A stretch of DNA of 64,000 nucleotides, taken from contig NZ_CANLGU010000003.1 of the NCBI RefSeq assembly GCF_947490405.1, positions 248,001-312,000 of the forward strand, read 5' to 3'. Positions within the stretch are counted from its first letter, which is position 1, and the number at the start of each line of letters is the position of its first letter. The notes under the pieces were generated by a model. The model ran no database searches and was not told the DNA's origin. It saw only the letters and a program-made list of their open reading frames with translations. This stretch comes from an uncultured Algibacter sp. Its GTDB lineage: Bacteria > Bacteroidota > Bacteroidia > Flavobacteriales > Flavobacteriaceae. The position numbers and the translations under genes were made by a program. Shown here one piece after another: positions 9,428 to 20,285 of this stretch.

Positions 9428-10828
9428 TTAAATATGCAAAGCTCTATCCTCAGTAGCCGCTAAAGCTGCTTCTTTAATAGCCTCTGTAAATGTTGGATGT
9501 GCATGAGACATTCTTGAAACATCTTCAGCACTTGCACGATACTCCATTGCCACAACAGCTTCAGCTATCATATCTGCCGCACGAGCTCCAATCATGTGTA
9601 CTCCTAAAATTTCATCTGTGGTTTTATCAGCTAAAATTTTCACAAAACCATCTAAATCCATACTGGCTCTACTTCTACCTAATGCACGCATTGGAAAAGA
9701 GCCTACCTTATAATCTACACCAGATTCCTTTAGTTCTTCTTCAGTTTTACCAACTGCAGCAACTTCTGGCCATGTGTAAACGACTCCAGGAATTAAGTTA
9801 TAATCAATATGCGGTTTTTGTCCAGCAATAGTTTCAGCTACAAAAACACCTTCTTCTTCAGCTTTATGCGCTAACATTGCACCTTTTACAACATCTCCAA
9901 TAGCATAAATATTGGATGCTGATGTTTGTAAATGCTCGTTTACTTCTACTCTACCTCTATCGTCTAGTTTTACGCCTGCAGCTTCAGTATTTAATCCATC
10001 TGTATAAGGACGACGTCCTACAGATACTAAACAATAATCGCCTTTAAATTCAACTTCTTCACCTTTCTTATTATCTGCTTTCACGATAACTTCGTCTCCT
10101 TTTCGGGTAACTGACTTTACTTTGTGAGATACTTGCATTTTGAATTTCGCTTTCTTGAAAACTTTATTCAATTCTTTAGATAATCCTGCATCCATGGTTG
10201 GAATAATTCTATCCATATATTCCACAACAGTTACTTCTGATCCTAATCGTCTGTATACCTGTCCTAATTCTAAACCAATAACACCACCACCAATAACAAT
10301 CATGTGTTTTGGGATTTCTTTAAGCTTTAGGGCTTCAGTAGATGTAATGATGCGCTCTTTATCAAGCTCAATAAATGGTAAGTTTGAAGGTTTACTACCC
10401 GTAGCTATAATTGTGTTTTTAGCTTCAATTTCTGTATTTTCCTCACCAGAAATGGTAATATGAGTCGCATCTTTAAAGCTTCCTAAACCTTGGTATACAT
10501 CAATTTTATTCTTTTTCATTAAAAAATCAATTCCTCCTGTAGTTTGGTCTACAACGGCTTGTTTACGCGCAATCATCTTCTCTAAATTCACTTTTACTTC
10601 ACCTGGTACTTCAATACCATGTTCCTCAAAATGCTTTACCGCATCATCATAGTGATGAGATGAATCTAAAAGTGCCTTACTTGGAATACAACCAACATTT
10701 AAACAGGTACCACCAAGTGTTGCATATTTTTCTATAATGGCAGTTTTCATGCCTAATTGTGCGCAACGAATGGCTGCCACATAACCTCCAGGACCAGAAC
10801 CAATAACGGCTACATCGTATGAATTCAT
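9428..10828 (-). CDS. lpd: Dihydrolipoyl dehydrogenase
   Basis: GSGPGGYVAAIRCAQLG, GGTCLNVGCIPSKALL redox disulfide, C-terminal HAHPTFTEAIKEAAL. Confidence 0.97.
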   Translation of the reverse strand: MNSYDVAVIGSGPGGYVAAIRCAQLGMKTAIIEKYATLGGTCLNVGCIPSKALLDSSHHYDDAVKHFEEHGIEVPGEVKVNLEKMIARKQAVVDQTTGGIDFLMKKNKIDVYQGLGSFKDATHITISGEENTEIEAKNTIIATGSKPSNLPFIELDKERIITSTEALKLKEIPKHMIVIGGGVIGLELGQVYRRLGSEVTVVEYMDRIIPTMDAGLSKELNKVFKKAKFKMQVSHKVKSVTRKGDEVIVKADNKKGEEVEFKGDYCLVSVGRRPYTDGLNTEAAGVKLDDRGRVEVNEHLQTSASNIYAIGDVVKGAMLAHKAEEEGVFVAETIAGQKPHIDYNLIPGVVYTWPEVAAVGKTEEELKESGVDYKVGSFPMRALGRSRASMDLDGFVKILADKTTDEILGVHMIGARAADMIAEAVVAMEYRASAEDVSRMSHAHPTFTEAIKEAALAATEDRALHI

Positions 10829-10954
10829 ATAATTATTTATGTAATATTAAAAAAAAGATGCTTTGACTGCGCTAAGCATAACAAAGCAAAACTAAAATCA
10901 AAAATACGAATTTAGATTCAAGGGCTTTAAAGGATTAAGAGTTTTTTAAACAAT

Positions 10955-12565
10955 TTAATGATGTTTATGAATATCATTTAAAATCCACTCCAATTCAGTA
11001 TCAATATTTGATTTTCTATCCTTTAAATTTGGTAAAATCTCAACATCTGGCTTAATACCATAACCATCAGGTGTTTGTTTTTGAGGTGCTTCAATTTGCA
11101 TAAGCCCCATCCTAACTTTTACTTTAGAAGTTGGAAGTTGATACGTTTTGTAAATCCCTGCTACCGTACCGTTATAAGCACCACCAGTTTCTTCTCCAAC
11201 AAAAACAGCACGCTTGTTTGCTTTTAAATGTGTGGATATAAGTGATGATGCTGAAAAAGAATTACCATTAATTAGCACATATAACTTACCTTGATAACTA
11301 AGTGGATTAGGCGATTTTATTTTAGTGTGTTTATTGAAGTTATAGTATAGTTTACCATCTCGCTTTTTTATTTTTAAAAGATTGTGCACCGCAACTACCG
11401 GATAAAACATAGATCCCATAACTTTTAAACTATTAGGCGTTGTATTACTCATAAACGATTTTAAAAATGGAGTTTTACTTTTAACTTCACTTTCCGTAAT
11501 AAACTGATAATCTTTATTGGCTAAATAGGAATATAAATAATCGATTTCTGCTATTCGCCCACCACCGTTATCTCGTAAATCTAAAATCATATACTTAGTT
11601 TTAGCAGAATCTAATTTTACAAAACTTTCTTTATAAAACTTTTTATACGGTCCATTGGTAAAGCTTCTTAACTTCATGTAAGCTACAGTGGTATCTTTTC
11701 CAATAAAATTAAAATTTCGGGTGTATTTGTTTTTCTTTCCTAAATACCCATATTTTCTATTGGTTTTTTTTCGCTTTCGCTTTGCAATTTTAATGACTTG
11801 CTTTTGCTCTTTAGTTAAAATTAATGGCTTTACCCCCTTAATTAAAGTAGAGTCTTTGGCTTTTATACGGTCTTGAGGCTTGCGCTTATTATTGTCCTTA
11901 GAAATTCTTCTGAACATTTTATTAAATACAGAGTCTTTAGATTTAAACGTGATTTTCAAACTGTCTTGAAAACCTTTATCCTTATAGTAAAATACCGAAA
12001 ACCCTTTGGAAATATATCTATCGTGAAGCGTTTTATTGTAACCATCAGAAGCAAAACGAGTTTTATAAACCTCAACCAATTTAGAAGCAGATTCATTATT
12101 TATACTCAAAATTTCATTATCAACTAAGGTAGAGTCCTTTCCAAAGTAATCTTTAACCCATAGTTTCCCTTCTAAATATGCCACTTCTAAATCATAAAAC
12201 TCAAACTTATTCTTTTTAAGTAATTTTCTTTCCTTTCTTGTAAACCACTTACTTACAGATCCAACAGCAACATGCCCTTGCCTTACCTCGGCAACCACAG
12301 GAGCCAACTTTTTATAAAATGTTCTTGAATCAATCGGCGTGTTTATACTGTTCTTAAGGCTATCAAATTTAAAGTCTAAAACTTCCTTAGAAGTATACTG
12401 ATATAATTTTGGATGGTGCCGTTTTAATTGACCATACAATTTATCAACATCTTCGTGTAAATCTGCAACAGCATGCAACTTAGTAATATGTTCATTATGC
12501 TTTTTAACACTTTTACATGAAACCAAAATTAAAAACAATAAAACTGATAAAAGAAGTCGCTTCAT
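10955..12565 (-). CDS. S41 family C-terminal processing peptidase-like lipoprotein
   Basis: Lipobox LVSCKS; YMILDLRDNGGG; LINGNSFSASSLISTHLK; GEETGGAYNG. Confidence 0.88.
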   Translation of the reverse strand: MKRLLLSVLLFLILVSCKSVKKHNEHITKLHAVADLHEDVDKLYGQLKRHHPKLYQYTSKEVLDFKFDSLKNSINTPIDSRTFYKKLAPVVAEVRQGHVAVGSVSKWFTRKERKLLKKNKFEFYDLEVAYLEGKLWVKDYFGKDSTLVDNEILSINNESASKLVEVYKTRFASDGYNKTLHDRYISKGFSVFYYKDKGFQDSLKITFKSKDSVFNKMFRRISKDNNKRKPQDRIKAKDSTLIKGVKPLILTKEQKQVIKIAKRKRKKTNRKYGYLGKKNKYTRNFNFIGKDTTVAYMKLRSFTNGPYKKFYKESFVKLDSAKTKYMILDLRDNGGGRIAEIDYLYSYLANKDYQFITESEVKSKTPFLKSFMSNTTPNSLKVMGSMFYPVVAVHNLLKIKKRDGKLYYNFNKHTKIKSPNPLSYQGKLYVLINGNSFSASSLISTHLKANKRAVFVGEETGGAYNGTVAGIYKTYQLPTSKVKVRMGLMQIEAPQKQTPDGYGIKPDVEILPNLKDRKSNIDTELEWILNDIHKHH

Positions 12566-12662
12566 GTAAGCTAAAATACTAGTATTAAAGAAATCTAAAA
12601 ACGGATTAATGTTTCTTTAACTTTTTAAAAAAATCAAATGAAATTCTGTAGTTTTGCCCTTC

Positions 12663-13121
12663 ATGCAAAAAAACATCAACATACAGAACAAAAAGGCTCG
12701 ATTTCAATATGAGATTTTAGATAAATACACTGCTGGTATTGTGTTAACAGGTACCGAAATAAAATCTATTAGAAGCAGCAAAGCTTCTATTGCTGAAAGT
12801 TTTTGTGAGTTTAGTGAAAATGGTGAACTGTTTGTTGTAAACATGACTATCCAAGAGTATGCTTTTGGCAACTATTACAACCACAAACCGAAAGCCACTA
12901 GAAAACTACTATTAAACAAAAGAGAACTTAAAAAATTAAATAAAGAAGTCCAAAATACTGGGCTCACTATTATTCCGTTACGTTTATTTATTAACGATAA
13001 AGGCTATGCCAAATTAGAGATTGCTTTAGCAAAAGGTAAAAAGCTTTATGACAAACGTGAAACCATAAAAGATAGAGACAACAAACGTGACCTGGACAGA
13101 ATTAAAAAAAACTACAAATAA
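12663..13121 (+). CDS. smpB: SsrA-binding protein
   Basis: KKARFQYEILDKYTAGIVLTGTEIKSIRSSKASI...KRDLDRIKKNYK; ATG at 12663 preferred over TTG at 12654. Confidence 0.97.
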   Translation: MQKNINIQNKKARFQYEILDKYTAGIVLTGTEIKSIRSSKASIAESFCEFSENGELFVVNMTIQEYAFGNYYNHKPKATRKLLLNKRELKKLNKEVQNTGLTIIPLRLFINDKGYAKLEIALAKGKKLYDKRETIKDRDNKRDLDRIKKNYK

Positions 13122-13187
13122 ATTAAGGGTTTCTTAACGCTCCAGATTATTTATATTTTCTAATTTACGGTTTTTAAAATCATTACA

Positions 13188-13739
13188 ATGAAAAACTTAT
13201 TTTCTTTTCTATTGATTGGAATGTTATGTCTTAATATTCAGGCACAAAAAAAAACTAAAAACGAAGAAAAAGAAACTGTTGAATTTAAAATTGATAGTTC
13301 ATCCGTTTTAACTTTAAACAGCACTATTAAATCTCTTTATAATGTTATTTCTGGTGAAAAAGGCAAAGAAAGAAACTGGAAACAGTTTAAGTTTCTTTTT
13401 AAGCCTGACGCCAAATTAATTCCATCAGGTAAAGATAAATCGGGAACTTACAGAGTTCGTTATATGTCTCCAAATGATTATATAAAAGGATCGGGAAAAT
13501 GGTTGGTTGAAAATGGTTTTTTTGAAAAGGAAATACACAGAGAAGTAAATTCCTTCGGGAATATTACACAAGTATTTAGTACTTACGAAGCTTTTTACAG
13601 CGAAAATGATGAAAAACCTTTTATGAGAGGCATTAATAGTATTCAATTATTAAATGACGGTGAGCGCTGGTGGGTTATTAATATTTATTGGACCCAAGAA
13701 TCTGAGGAAAACCCCATTCCAAAAAAATATTTACCTTAA
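13188..13739 (+). CDS. Secreted hypothetical protein (NTF2-like fold suspected)
   Basis: Signal peptide; complete ORF; FSTYEAFYS...GINSIQLLNDGERWWVINIYW pattern. Confidence 0.65.
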   Translation: MKNLFSFLLIGMLCLNIQAQKKTKNEEKETVEFKIDSSSVLTLNSTIKSLYNVISGEKGKERNWKQFKFLFKPDAKLIPSGKDKSGTYRVRYMSPNDYIKGSGKWLVENGFFEKEIHREVNSFGNITQVFSTYEAFYSENDEKPFMRGINSIQLLNDGERWWVINIYWTQESEENPIPKKYLP

Positions 13740-13773
13740 CAATAACTCTTCAACTATCTAAATTCAATCCATT

Positions 13774-15663
13774 ATGTTAAACAAACAATACATATTACCC
13801 TTAGTTTTAATTGCATTTATCTTTAAAATCAATGCACAGGATACAGCAAAACCAATCTTTAAAGATGGTGAAGCTCAAATTGTTGAAGCTTTTAACACTC
13901 CCGAAAAATGGATAAGGCATGACTTGTTTGTGGAAACTGAATTTGATACGGATGGTGATGGGAAATTAGACCGCATGCACGTATCTGTAACCAGACCTTT
14001 CCAAACAGACAAAGGGTTAAAACTTCCGGTTATTTATGTTTCAAGCCCTTATTTTGCTGGTGTTGCTCCAGATGTTGAAGGTTTATTTTGGGATGTAAAA
14101 CATGAATTAGGAGCAACTGCAAAAGACCGTGTTCACCCTGAAGTAACGCGTTTAGGGAAGCGACCAATCATATCTAACTCTCACTTAAAAAAATGGATTC
14201 CACGTGGTTATATCGTGGTACATTCCTCTTCCCCTGGAACAGGATTATCTCAAGGTTCACCTACTGTTGGAGACGATAATGAATCATTAGCCCCAAAAGC
14301 AGTTATTGATTGGTTGTGCGGAAGAGCAAAAGGCTATACAGAACCTTACGGAAATGAGATTGTAAAAGCTTTTTGGAGTACCGGAAAAGTGGGCATGACG
14401 GGAACATCATATAATGGAACCATTCCGCTTGCAGCTGCAACTACTGGTGTTGATGGATTAGAAGCCATAATACCAATTGCACCAAATACATCCTATTACC
14501 ATTATTATCGCTCTAATGGATTGGTACGTTCTCCTGGTGGGTATTTAGGTGAAGATATTGATGTTTTGTATGATTTTATCCATAGTGGTGGCGAAGAACC
14601 TCTTATTCCCAACAATAAAAAGGTAAATGACTCGGATATACCAAAAGTATTCAAATCTAAAAGAGACTACAGTAATGCCATGGTGCGTGATACTGAAATG
14701 AAAAATGGTATGGATAGAGAAACTGGTGATTATAATGATTTTTGGGCAGGACGCGATTATTTAAATGATATGGCACCTATGAAAGCTGCTTTATTGATGT
14801 CTCACGGTTTTAATGATTGGAATGTGATGCCAGAACACAGTTACCGTATCTATAAAAAAGCTAAAGAAATGGGCATTCCTTCTCAAATTTATTACCACCA
14901 ATTTGGACATGGTGGTCCACCTCCAGTAAGTATGATGAATAAATGGTTTACTCGTTTTTTACATGGTATTGAAAATGGTGTTGAAAATGAACCTAATAAA
15001 GCTTGGATTGTTCGTGAAGATGATAAAATGGAAAATCCAACAGCTTATAAAGATTATCCAAATCCAGATGCTTCTAATATTACTTTACACCTTACTTCGG
15101 GGGCTCCTAAAAGCGGTGGATTAACATCACAAAAAACATCAAAACAGGGTAAAGAAACTTTAGTGGACAACTATTCGTTTTCGGGAAAAGCTTTAGCTCA
15201 AGCTGAAATTACCAAGCATCGATTACTATATATAACACCAAAACTTAAAAAAGATATTCATATTTCTGGTGTACCACAAATCACTGTAAAATTGGCAAGT
15301 AATAAACCTGCCGCAAATTTATCAGTATGGTTAGTATCACTGCCATGGAACGATAGTAGAAGAGCAAAAACTACAGATAATATTATTACACGTGGTTGGG
15401 CAGACCCTCAGAATCATAAATCTTTAACTGAAAGTGAACCTCTAGTTCCTGGTGAATTTTACAACGTTACTTTCGATTTGCAACCTGATGATCAAGTTAT
15501 TAAAGCAGGACAACAAATTGGTTTAATGATTTTTTCTAGTGATAAAGAATATACATTACACCCTAGCCCTGGAGCAGAACTTACTATAGATTTAGATGGA
15601 ACAGTTTTAGACTTACCAGTTGTTGGTGGCTCAAATAGTTTTAACGACGCATTTAAAGACTAA
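13774..15663 (+). CDS. CocE/NonD-type X-Pro dipeptidyl-peptidase
   Basis: GMTGTSYNGTIPLAAA nucleophile elbow; HGFNDWNV; C-terminal jelly-roll segment. Confidence 0.9.
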   Translation: MLNKQYILPLVLIAFIFKINAQDTAKPIFKDGEAQIVEAFNTPEKWIRHDLFVETEFDTDGDGKLDRMHVSVTRPFQTDKGLKLPVIYVSSPYFAGVAPDVEGLFWDVKHELGATAKDRVHPEVTRLGKRPIISNSHLKKWIPRGYIVVHSSSPGTGLSQGSPTVGDDNESLAPKAVIDWLCGRAKGYTEPYGNEIVKAFWSTGKVGMTGTSYNGTIPLAAATTGVDGLEAIIPIAPNTSYYHYYRSNGLVRSPGGYLGEDIDVLYDFIHSGGEEPLIPNNKKVNDSDIPKVFKSKRDYSNAMVRDTEMKNGMDRETGDYNDFWAGRDYLNDMAPMKAALLMSHGFNDWNVMPEHSYRIYKKAKEMGIPSQIYYHQFGHGGPPPVSMMNKWFTRFLHGIENGVENEPNKAWIVREDDKMENPTAYKDYPNPDASNITLHLTSGAPKSGGLTSQKTSKQGKETLVDNYSFSGKALAQAEITKHRLLYITPKLKKDIHISGVPQITVKLASNKPAANLSVWLVSLPWNDSRRAKTTDNIITRGWADPQNHKSLTESEPLVPGEFYNVTFDLQPDDQVIKAGQQIGLMIFSSDKEYTLHPSPGAELTIDLDGTVLDLPVVGGSNSFNDAFKD

Positions 15664-15671
15664 ATATTAAA

Positions 15672-16283
15672 TTGAACGCACGACGAAATAAACGTGAAGC
15701 TTATTGGTCTAAAAGATACAAAGACAACCTAACTGGTTGGGATATTGGAGAACCATCAACACCAATTAAAACGTACATAGACCAGTTAAAAAATAAAGAT
15801 TTAAAAATCTTAATACCTGGTGCTGGAAATTCTTATGAGGCAGAATATTTATTCAATAAGGGATTTAAAAATGTATTTGTTTTAGACATTTCAAAAGAAC
15901 CGTTGAAGGCATTTCAATCTAGAGTCCCTCTTTTTCCTAAAAATCAGATTATTCATGATGACTTCTTTACTCATAAAAACCAATATGATTTGATTATTGA
16001 ACAAACGTTTTTCTGCTCTTTTCCTCCTAGCAAAAATAACAGGGAAGCTTATGCCAATAAAATGTTCGAGCTATTAAAAAAAGATGGTAAGTTAGTAGGC
16101 TTATGGTTTAATTTCCCATTGTCAAGAGATGTGGAAAAACGTCCTTTTGGTGGCTCCAAAAAAGAATATCTGGGGTATTTCTCTCACTTATTTCAAGTTA
16201 AAACGTTTGAAGTGAGTTATAATTCGATTCCGTCTAGACAAGACAAAGAGTTATTTGGAGTTTTTAGAAAAAAATCTAACTAG
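15672..16283 (+). CDS. TPMT-family SAM-dependent methyltransferase
   Basis: YWSKRYKDNLTGWDIGEPSTPIKTYIDQL; ILIPGAGNSYEAEYL; TTG start. Confidence 0.85.
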   Translation: MNARRNKREAYWSKRYKDNLTGWDIGEPSTPIKTYIDQLKNKDLKILIPGAGNSYEAEYLFNKGFKNVFVLDISKEPLKAFQSRVPLFPKNQIIHDDFFTHKNQYDLIIEQTFFCSFPPSKNNREAYANKMFELLKKDGKLVGLWFNFPLSRDVEKRPFGGSKKEYLGYFSHLFQVKTFEVSYNSIPSRQDKELFGVFRKKSN

Positions 16284-16921
16284 TTTTTATCCTCTAATAA
16301 AGGTACAAATCTAAATTCACCAAACTCTTCTTGTTCAAATTCTTTTGGCCCTTTTCGAGTATACATCGTCATAATTTGAACATCGTCACCCACAGGTATT
16401 ACTAGTCTTCCTCCTATTTTTAATTGACTTAATAAAGGTTTAGGCACAAAAGGCGCTCCTGCAGTAACAATAACCCCATCAAAAGGTGCCTCTCCCTCTA
16501 ATCCAATATATCCATCACCAAAAATGAGTTTTTTAGCGCGGTACCCTAGTTTCGGTAAAAATTTACTCGTTTTTTTAAATAATTCGTTTTGCCGCTCAAT
16601 ACTATAAACTCTTGCTCCCAGCTCACATAAAACAGCTGTTTGATAACCACTTCCTGTACCTATTTCAAGGATTTTATCTCCAGGTTTTATTTGCAATAAT
16701 TCAGATTGAAATGCTACCGTATAAGGCTGAGAAATGGTTTGGTCTGCAGCAATAGGAAAGGCTTTATCTTGGTATGCATGATCTAAAAAACTAGAATCCA
16801 TAAACAAGTGCCTAGGTATATTACCAATAGCTTTTAAAACATTTGAATTGGTTATTCCTTTGTTTTTTAATATGTTAACGAGTTGCTGCCTTAGTCCTTG
16901 ATGCTTAAAAGTATCTTTCAA
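16280..16921 (-). CDS. pcm: Protein-L-isoaspartate O-methyltransferase
   Basis: QTISQPYTVAFQSELL; ILEIGTGSGYQTAVL; APFDGVIVTAGAP. Confidence 0.93.
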   Translation of the reverse strand: MKDTFKHQGLRQQLVNILKNKGITNSNVLKAIGNIPRHLFMDSSFLDHAYQDKAFPIAADQTISQPYTVAFQSELLQIKPGDKILEIGTGSGYQTAVLCELGARVYSIERQNELFKKTSKFLPKLGYRAKKLIFGDGYIGLEGEAPFDGVIVTAGAPFVPKPLLSQLKIGGRLVIPVGDDVQIMTMYTRKGPKEFEQEEFGEFRFVPLLEDKN

Positions 16922-17078
16922 TTCTGGTGGTGTTTAGTTGCTAAAATTAGTCAAAGATTTTTAAGCTAGAAAGCTATTTATTCAGATTTTATTTTTCGTC
17001 ATTTTAGCTCAAAAACTTTTAGATTATTTACTTAACTTGATACTTTAAATAATTATTTTTGTTGAAAACGTAAAGAAT

Positions 17079-18038
17079 ATGCTAAAAGCTGGAGTTCTTG
17101 GTGCTGGTCACCTAGGTAAAATTCATTTAAGACTTCTTAAACAATCTGAAAAATATGAGCTTGTTGGGTTTTATGATGCCGATGAAGAAAATGGTAAAAA
17201 AGTAGAAGCTGAATTTGGTTATAAATTTTTCAACTCGATTGATGCTTTAATTGATGCTGTAGACATGGTTGATATTGTAACGCCTACACTATCACACTAT
17301 GATTGTGCTAAACAAGCCATTGCTAGAGGCAAACATATTTTTATAGAAAAACCAATTACCAACACGGTTGAAGAAGCAGAACATATTAGACAACTTTTAG
17401 CTGAAAACAATTTACGAGGACAAGTTGGTCATGTAGAGCGATTTAACCCTGCCTATCTTGCTGTTAAGGATGAAATTAACTCACCTATGTTTATTGAAAC
17501 ACATCGTTTAGCAGAATTTAACCCCAGAGGTACTGATGTACCCGTGGTACTAGATTTAATGATTCATGACATTGATATCATTTTAAGTGTTGTAAAATCT
17601 AAAGTGAAAAAAGTTTCAGCTAGTGGTGTTGCTGTAATTAGTGACACACCCGATATTGCTAATGCACGTTTAGAGTTTGAAAATGGTTGTGTAGCTAACT
17701 TAACAGCTAGTAGAATTTCTTTAAAGAAAATGCGTAAAGCACGCTTTTTTCAAAAAGATGCCTATATCTCAGTTGATTTTTTAACAAAAAAATGTGAGGT
17801 TGTTAAAATGAAAGACGCGCCTGAAAACCCTGGAGATTTTGATATGATTCTCCAAAATGCTGAGGGTGTTAAAAAGCAAATATATTTTGATAATCCATCT
17901 GTACCAGATAATAATTCCATTTTAGATGAATTAGAAACTTTTGCAGATGCTATAAATAATAACACGACGCCTATTGTAACGCTACATGACGGAACAGAAG
18001 CCTTACGAGTTGCTACGCAAATTATAAATAGTTTTTAA
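17079..18038 (+). CDS. Gfo/Idh/MocA family oxidoreductase
   Basis: GAGHLGKIHLR Rossmann motif; IFIEKPITNTVEEA. Confidence 0.92.
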   Translation: MLKAGVLGAGHLGKIHLRLLKQSEKYELVGFYDADEENGKKVEAEFGYKFFNSIDALIDAVDMVDIVTPTLSHYDCAKQAIARGKHIFIEKPITNTVEEAEHIRQLLAENNLRGQVGHVERFNPAYLAVKDEINSPMFIETHRLAEFNPRGTDVPVVLDLMIHDIDIILSVVKSKVKKVSASGVAVISDTPDIANARLEFENGCVANLTASRISLKKMRKARFFQKDAYISVDFLTKKCEVVKMKDAPENPGDFDMILQNAEGVKKQIYFDNPSVPDNNSILDELETFADAINNNTTPIVTLHDGTEALRVATQIINSF

Positions 18039-18929
18039 ATGAAAAACGTTGCAGTAATTGGAGCAGGTACTATGGGAAATGGTATTGCTCACACTTTCGC
18101 TCAAAGCGGCTTTAAAGTTCAGTTAATTGATGTTAGTGAAGACGCTCTAAAAAAAGGTATACAAACCATAGCTAAGAATTTAGATAGAATGGTTTCCAAA
18201 GAAAAAATTACTGAGCAACAGAAAACCGAGATTTTAAATAATATAACCCCTTACACCAATATTAAAGATGGTGTTGATTCTGCTACTCTAGTTGTTGAAG
18301 CTGCTACAGAAAATTTAGAACTAAAACTCAATATTTTTAAAACGCTAGATAAGGCGTGTTCAGAATCAGTAATTTTAGCTACTAATACATCTTCTATTTC
18401 CATAACCCAAATTGCAGCTGCTACATCAAGACCAGAGCGCGTTATTGGAATGCACTTTATGAACCCTGTACCCATAATGAAATTGGTAGAAATTATTAGA
18501 GGTTACAACACTAGTGATGATGTCTCTAATACCATCATGGAACTTTCTAAAAGCTTAGGAAAAATTCCTGTTGAAGTAAATGATTATCCTGGTTTTGTAG
18601 CAAATCGTATTTTAATGCCTATGCTCAACGAATCTATTGAAACGCTTTACAATGGTGTGGCTGGTGTTGAAGAGATTGATACCGTTATGAAGTTAGGTAT
18701 GGCACACCCAATGGGGCCTCTACAACTTGCTGATTTTATAGGTTTAGATGTATGCTTATCTATTTTAAATGTGATGTATGATGGTTTTAAAAACCCAAAA
18801 TATGCACCATGTCCGCTCTTAGTTAATATGGTAAGAGCTGGTAAATTGGGTATAAAGTCTGGTGAAGGATTCTACGATTATGCTGAAAGTAGAAAAGCGG
18901 AGAAAGTTTCAACTCAATTTTTAAAGTAA
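18039..18929 (+). CDS. 3-hydroxybutyryl/3-hydroxyacyl-CoA dehydrogenase
   Basis: GAGTMGNGIAHTFAQSG; NTSSISIT; GMHFMNPVPIMKLVEII; PGFVANRILMPMLNE. Confidence 0.95.
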   Translation: MKNVAVIGAGTMGNGIAHTFAQSGFKVQLIDVSEDALKKGIQTIAKNLDRMVSKEKITEQQKTEILNNITPYTNIKDGVDSATLVVEAATENLELKLNIFKTLDKACSESVILATNTSSISITQIAAATSRPERVIGMHFMNPVPIMKLVEIIRGYNTSDDVSNTIMELSKSLGKIPVEVNDYPGFVANRILMPMLNESIETLYNGVAGVEEIDTVMKLGMAHPMGPLQLADFIGLDVCLSILNVMYDGFKNPKYAPCPLLVNMVRAGKLGIKSGEGFYDYAESRKAEKVSTQFLK

Positions 18930-18930
18930 A

Positions 18931-18977
18931 CAGTCTCAGTCGCCGTTATCAGTACTGACACTGAATACTGCGATTGC
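18931..18977. repeat. CAGT-rich imperfect palindromic intergenic sequence
   Basis: cagtctcagtcgccgttatcagtactgacactgaatactgcgattgc, with multiple CAGT/ACTG elements. Confidence 0.4.
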
Positions 18978-18989
18978 TATCTTAAAATT

Positions 18990-20228
18990 ATGGCAAAAAT
19001 AATTCCATTTAAAGCGGTGCGACCAACCCGAGCTATTGTAGGTTTGGTAGCAGCAAGACCTTATCAAAGTTACACGGTTGAGGAGCGCGAATCAAGAATG
19101 GATTATAATCCTTACAGTTTTCTTCATATCGTAAATCCAGGATATAAATATCATCAAACTATTCATGGTGAAGCCCGATATAAACTTGTTCGAAATAGAT
19201 ACTTAGAGTTTAAAGAGGATGGCATTTTTATTCAAGATGAAAAGCCTTCGTTGTATGTTTACAAGATAGTTGATAGACACGGACAAAAATTTAACGGTAT
19301 TATTGCAGCTACCAGTGCTAAAGATTATGATAATAATGTTATAAAAAAACATGAAGATACTATTGCTAAACGTGAGCAAACCTTTAAAAGCTATTTAAAA
19401 ACCGTTGGGTTTAATGCAGAACCTGTACTTCTCACCTATCCTGATAATAAAGTAATTTCATCTATAATAGAGCAAACTCAAAAAAATCATGCAGAATTTG
19501 AGTTTACCATGACCTACAGAGACACCCATTATTTATGGAAAATAGAAGATGAAGAAGCTATTAATCAAATTCAGAACGAGTTTGAGAAAATGAAGACTAT
19601 ATACATTGCAGATGGACATCACAGATCATCGTCATCTTATCTGTTATATAAAGATGAAAAAGATAAAAACCCAAATCATAATGGTACAGAATCCTATAAC
19701 TTTTTCATGTCTTATCTAATTCCAGAATCAGATTTGGTAATCCATGAGTTTAATAGACTTGTAAAAGACTTAAATGGATTAACAAAAGAAGCATTTTTAA
19801 TTCGTTTAGATTCTGCTTACCGAATAGAGAACAGAGGTAACATTCCCTATACCCCATCAAAACCTCATCATTTTAGTATGTATTTGGATGGTGATTTTTA
19901 TTCTTTATACCTCAGAAAAGCACGATATAAAGTTAATACGGCTTTGGATGAACTTGATGCAGAATTATTATACAAAACCATACTACAGCCTATATTGGGT
20001 ATAAACGATTTAAGAAACGATAATCGCATAGAATATGTGAATGGGAAACACGATATAATTACTATAAAAAGCAGCGTAGATAGTGGCGAATTTAAAATTG
20101 GGTTTGGCATGTGTCCTGCTACTATCAAACAAATAAAAAACATAGCAAATGAAGGTTTAACTATGCCTCCAAAAAGCACTTATATTTTACCTAAATTAAG
20201 AAGTGGCATAATCATTTATGAGTTTTGA
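18990..20228 (+). CDS. DUF1015 family protein
   Basis: IIPFKAVRPTRAIVGLVAARPYQSYT; YIADGHHRSSSS. Confidence 0.9.
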   Translation: MAKIIPFKAVRPTRAIVGLVAARPYQSYTVEERESRMDYNPYSFLHIVNPGYKYHQTIHGEARYKLVRNRYLEFKEDGIFIQDEKPSLYVYKIVDRHGQKFNGIIAATSAKDYDNNVIKKHEDTIAKREQTFKSYLKTVGFNAEPVLLTYPDNKVISSIIEQTQKNHAEFEFTMTYRDTHYLWKIEDEEAINQIQNEFEKMKTIYIADGHHRSSSSYLLYKDEKDKNPNHNGTESYNFFMSYLIPESDLVIHEFNRLVKDLNGLTKEAFLIRLDSAYRIENRGNIPYTPSKPHHFSMYLDGDFYSLYLRKARYKVNTALDELDAELLYKTILQPILGINDLRNDNRIEYVNGKHDIITIKSSVDSGEFKIGFGMCPATIKQIKNIANEGLTMPPKSTYILPKLRSGIIIYEF

Positions 20229-20285
20229 TATTTATAGCTTTTCTATACTTATTTAATATCTCATTAAAACATTTTAAATAAAACA

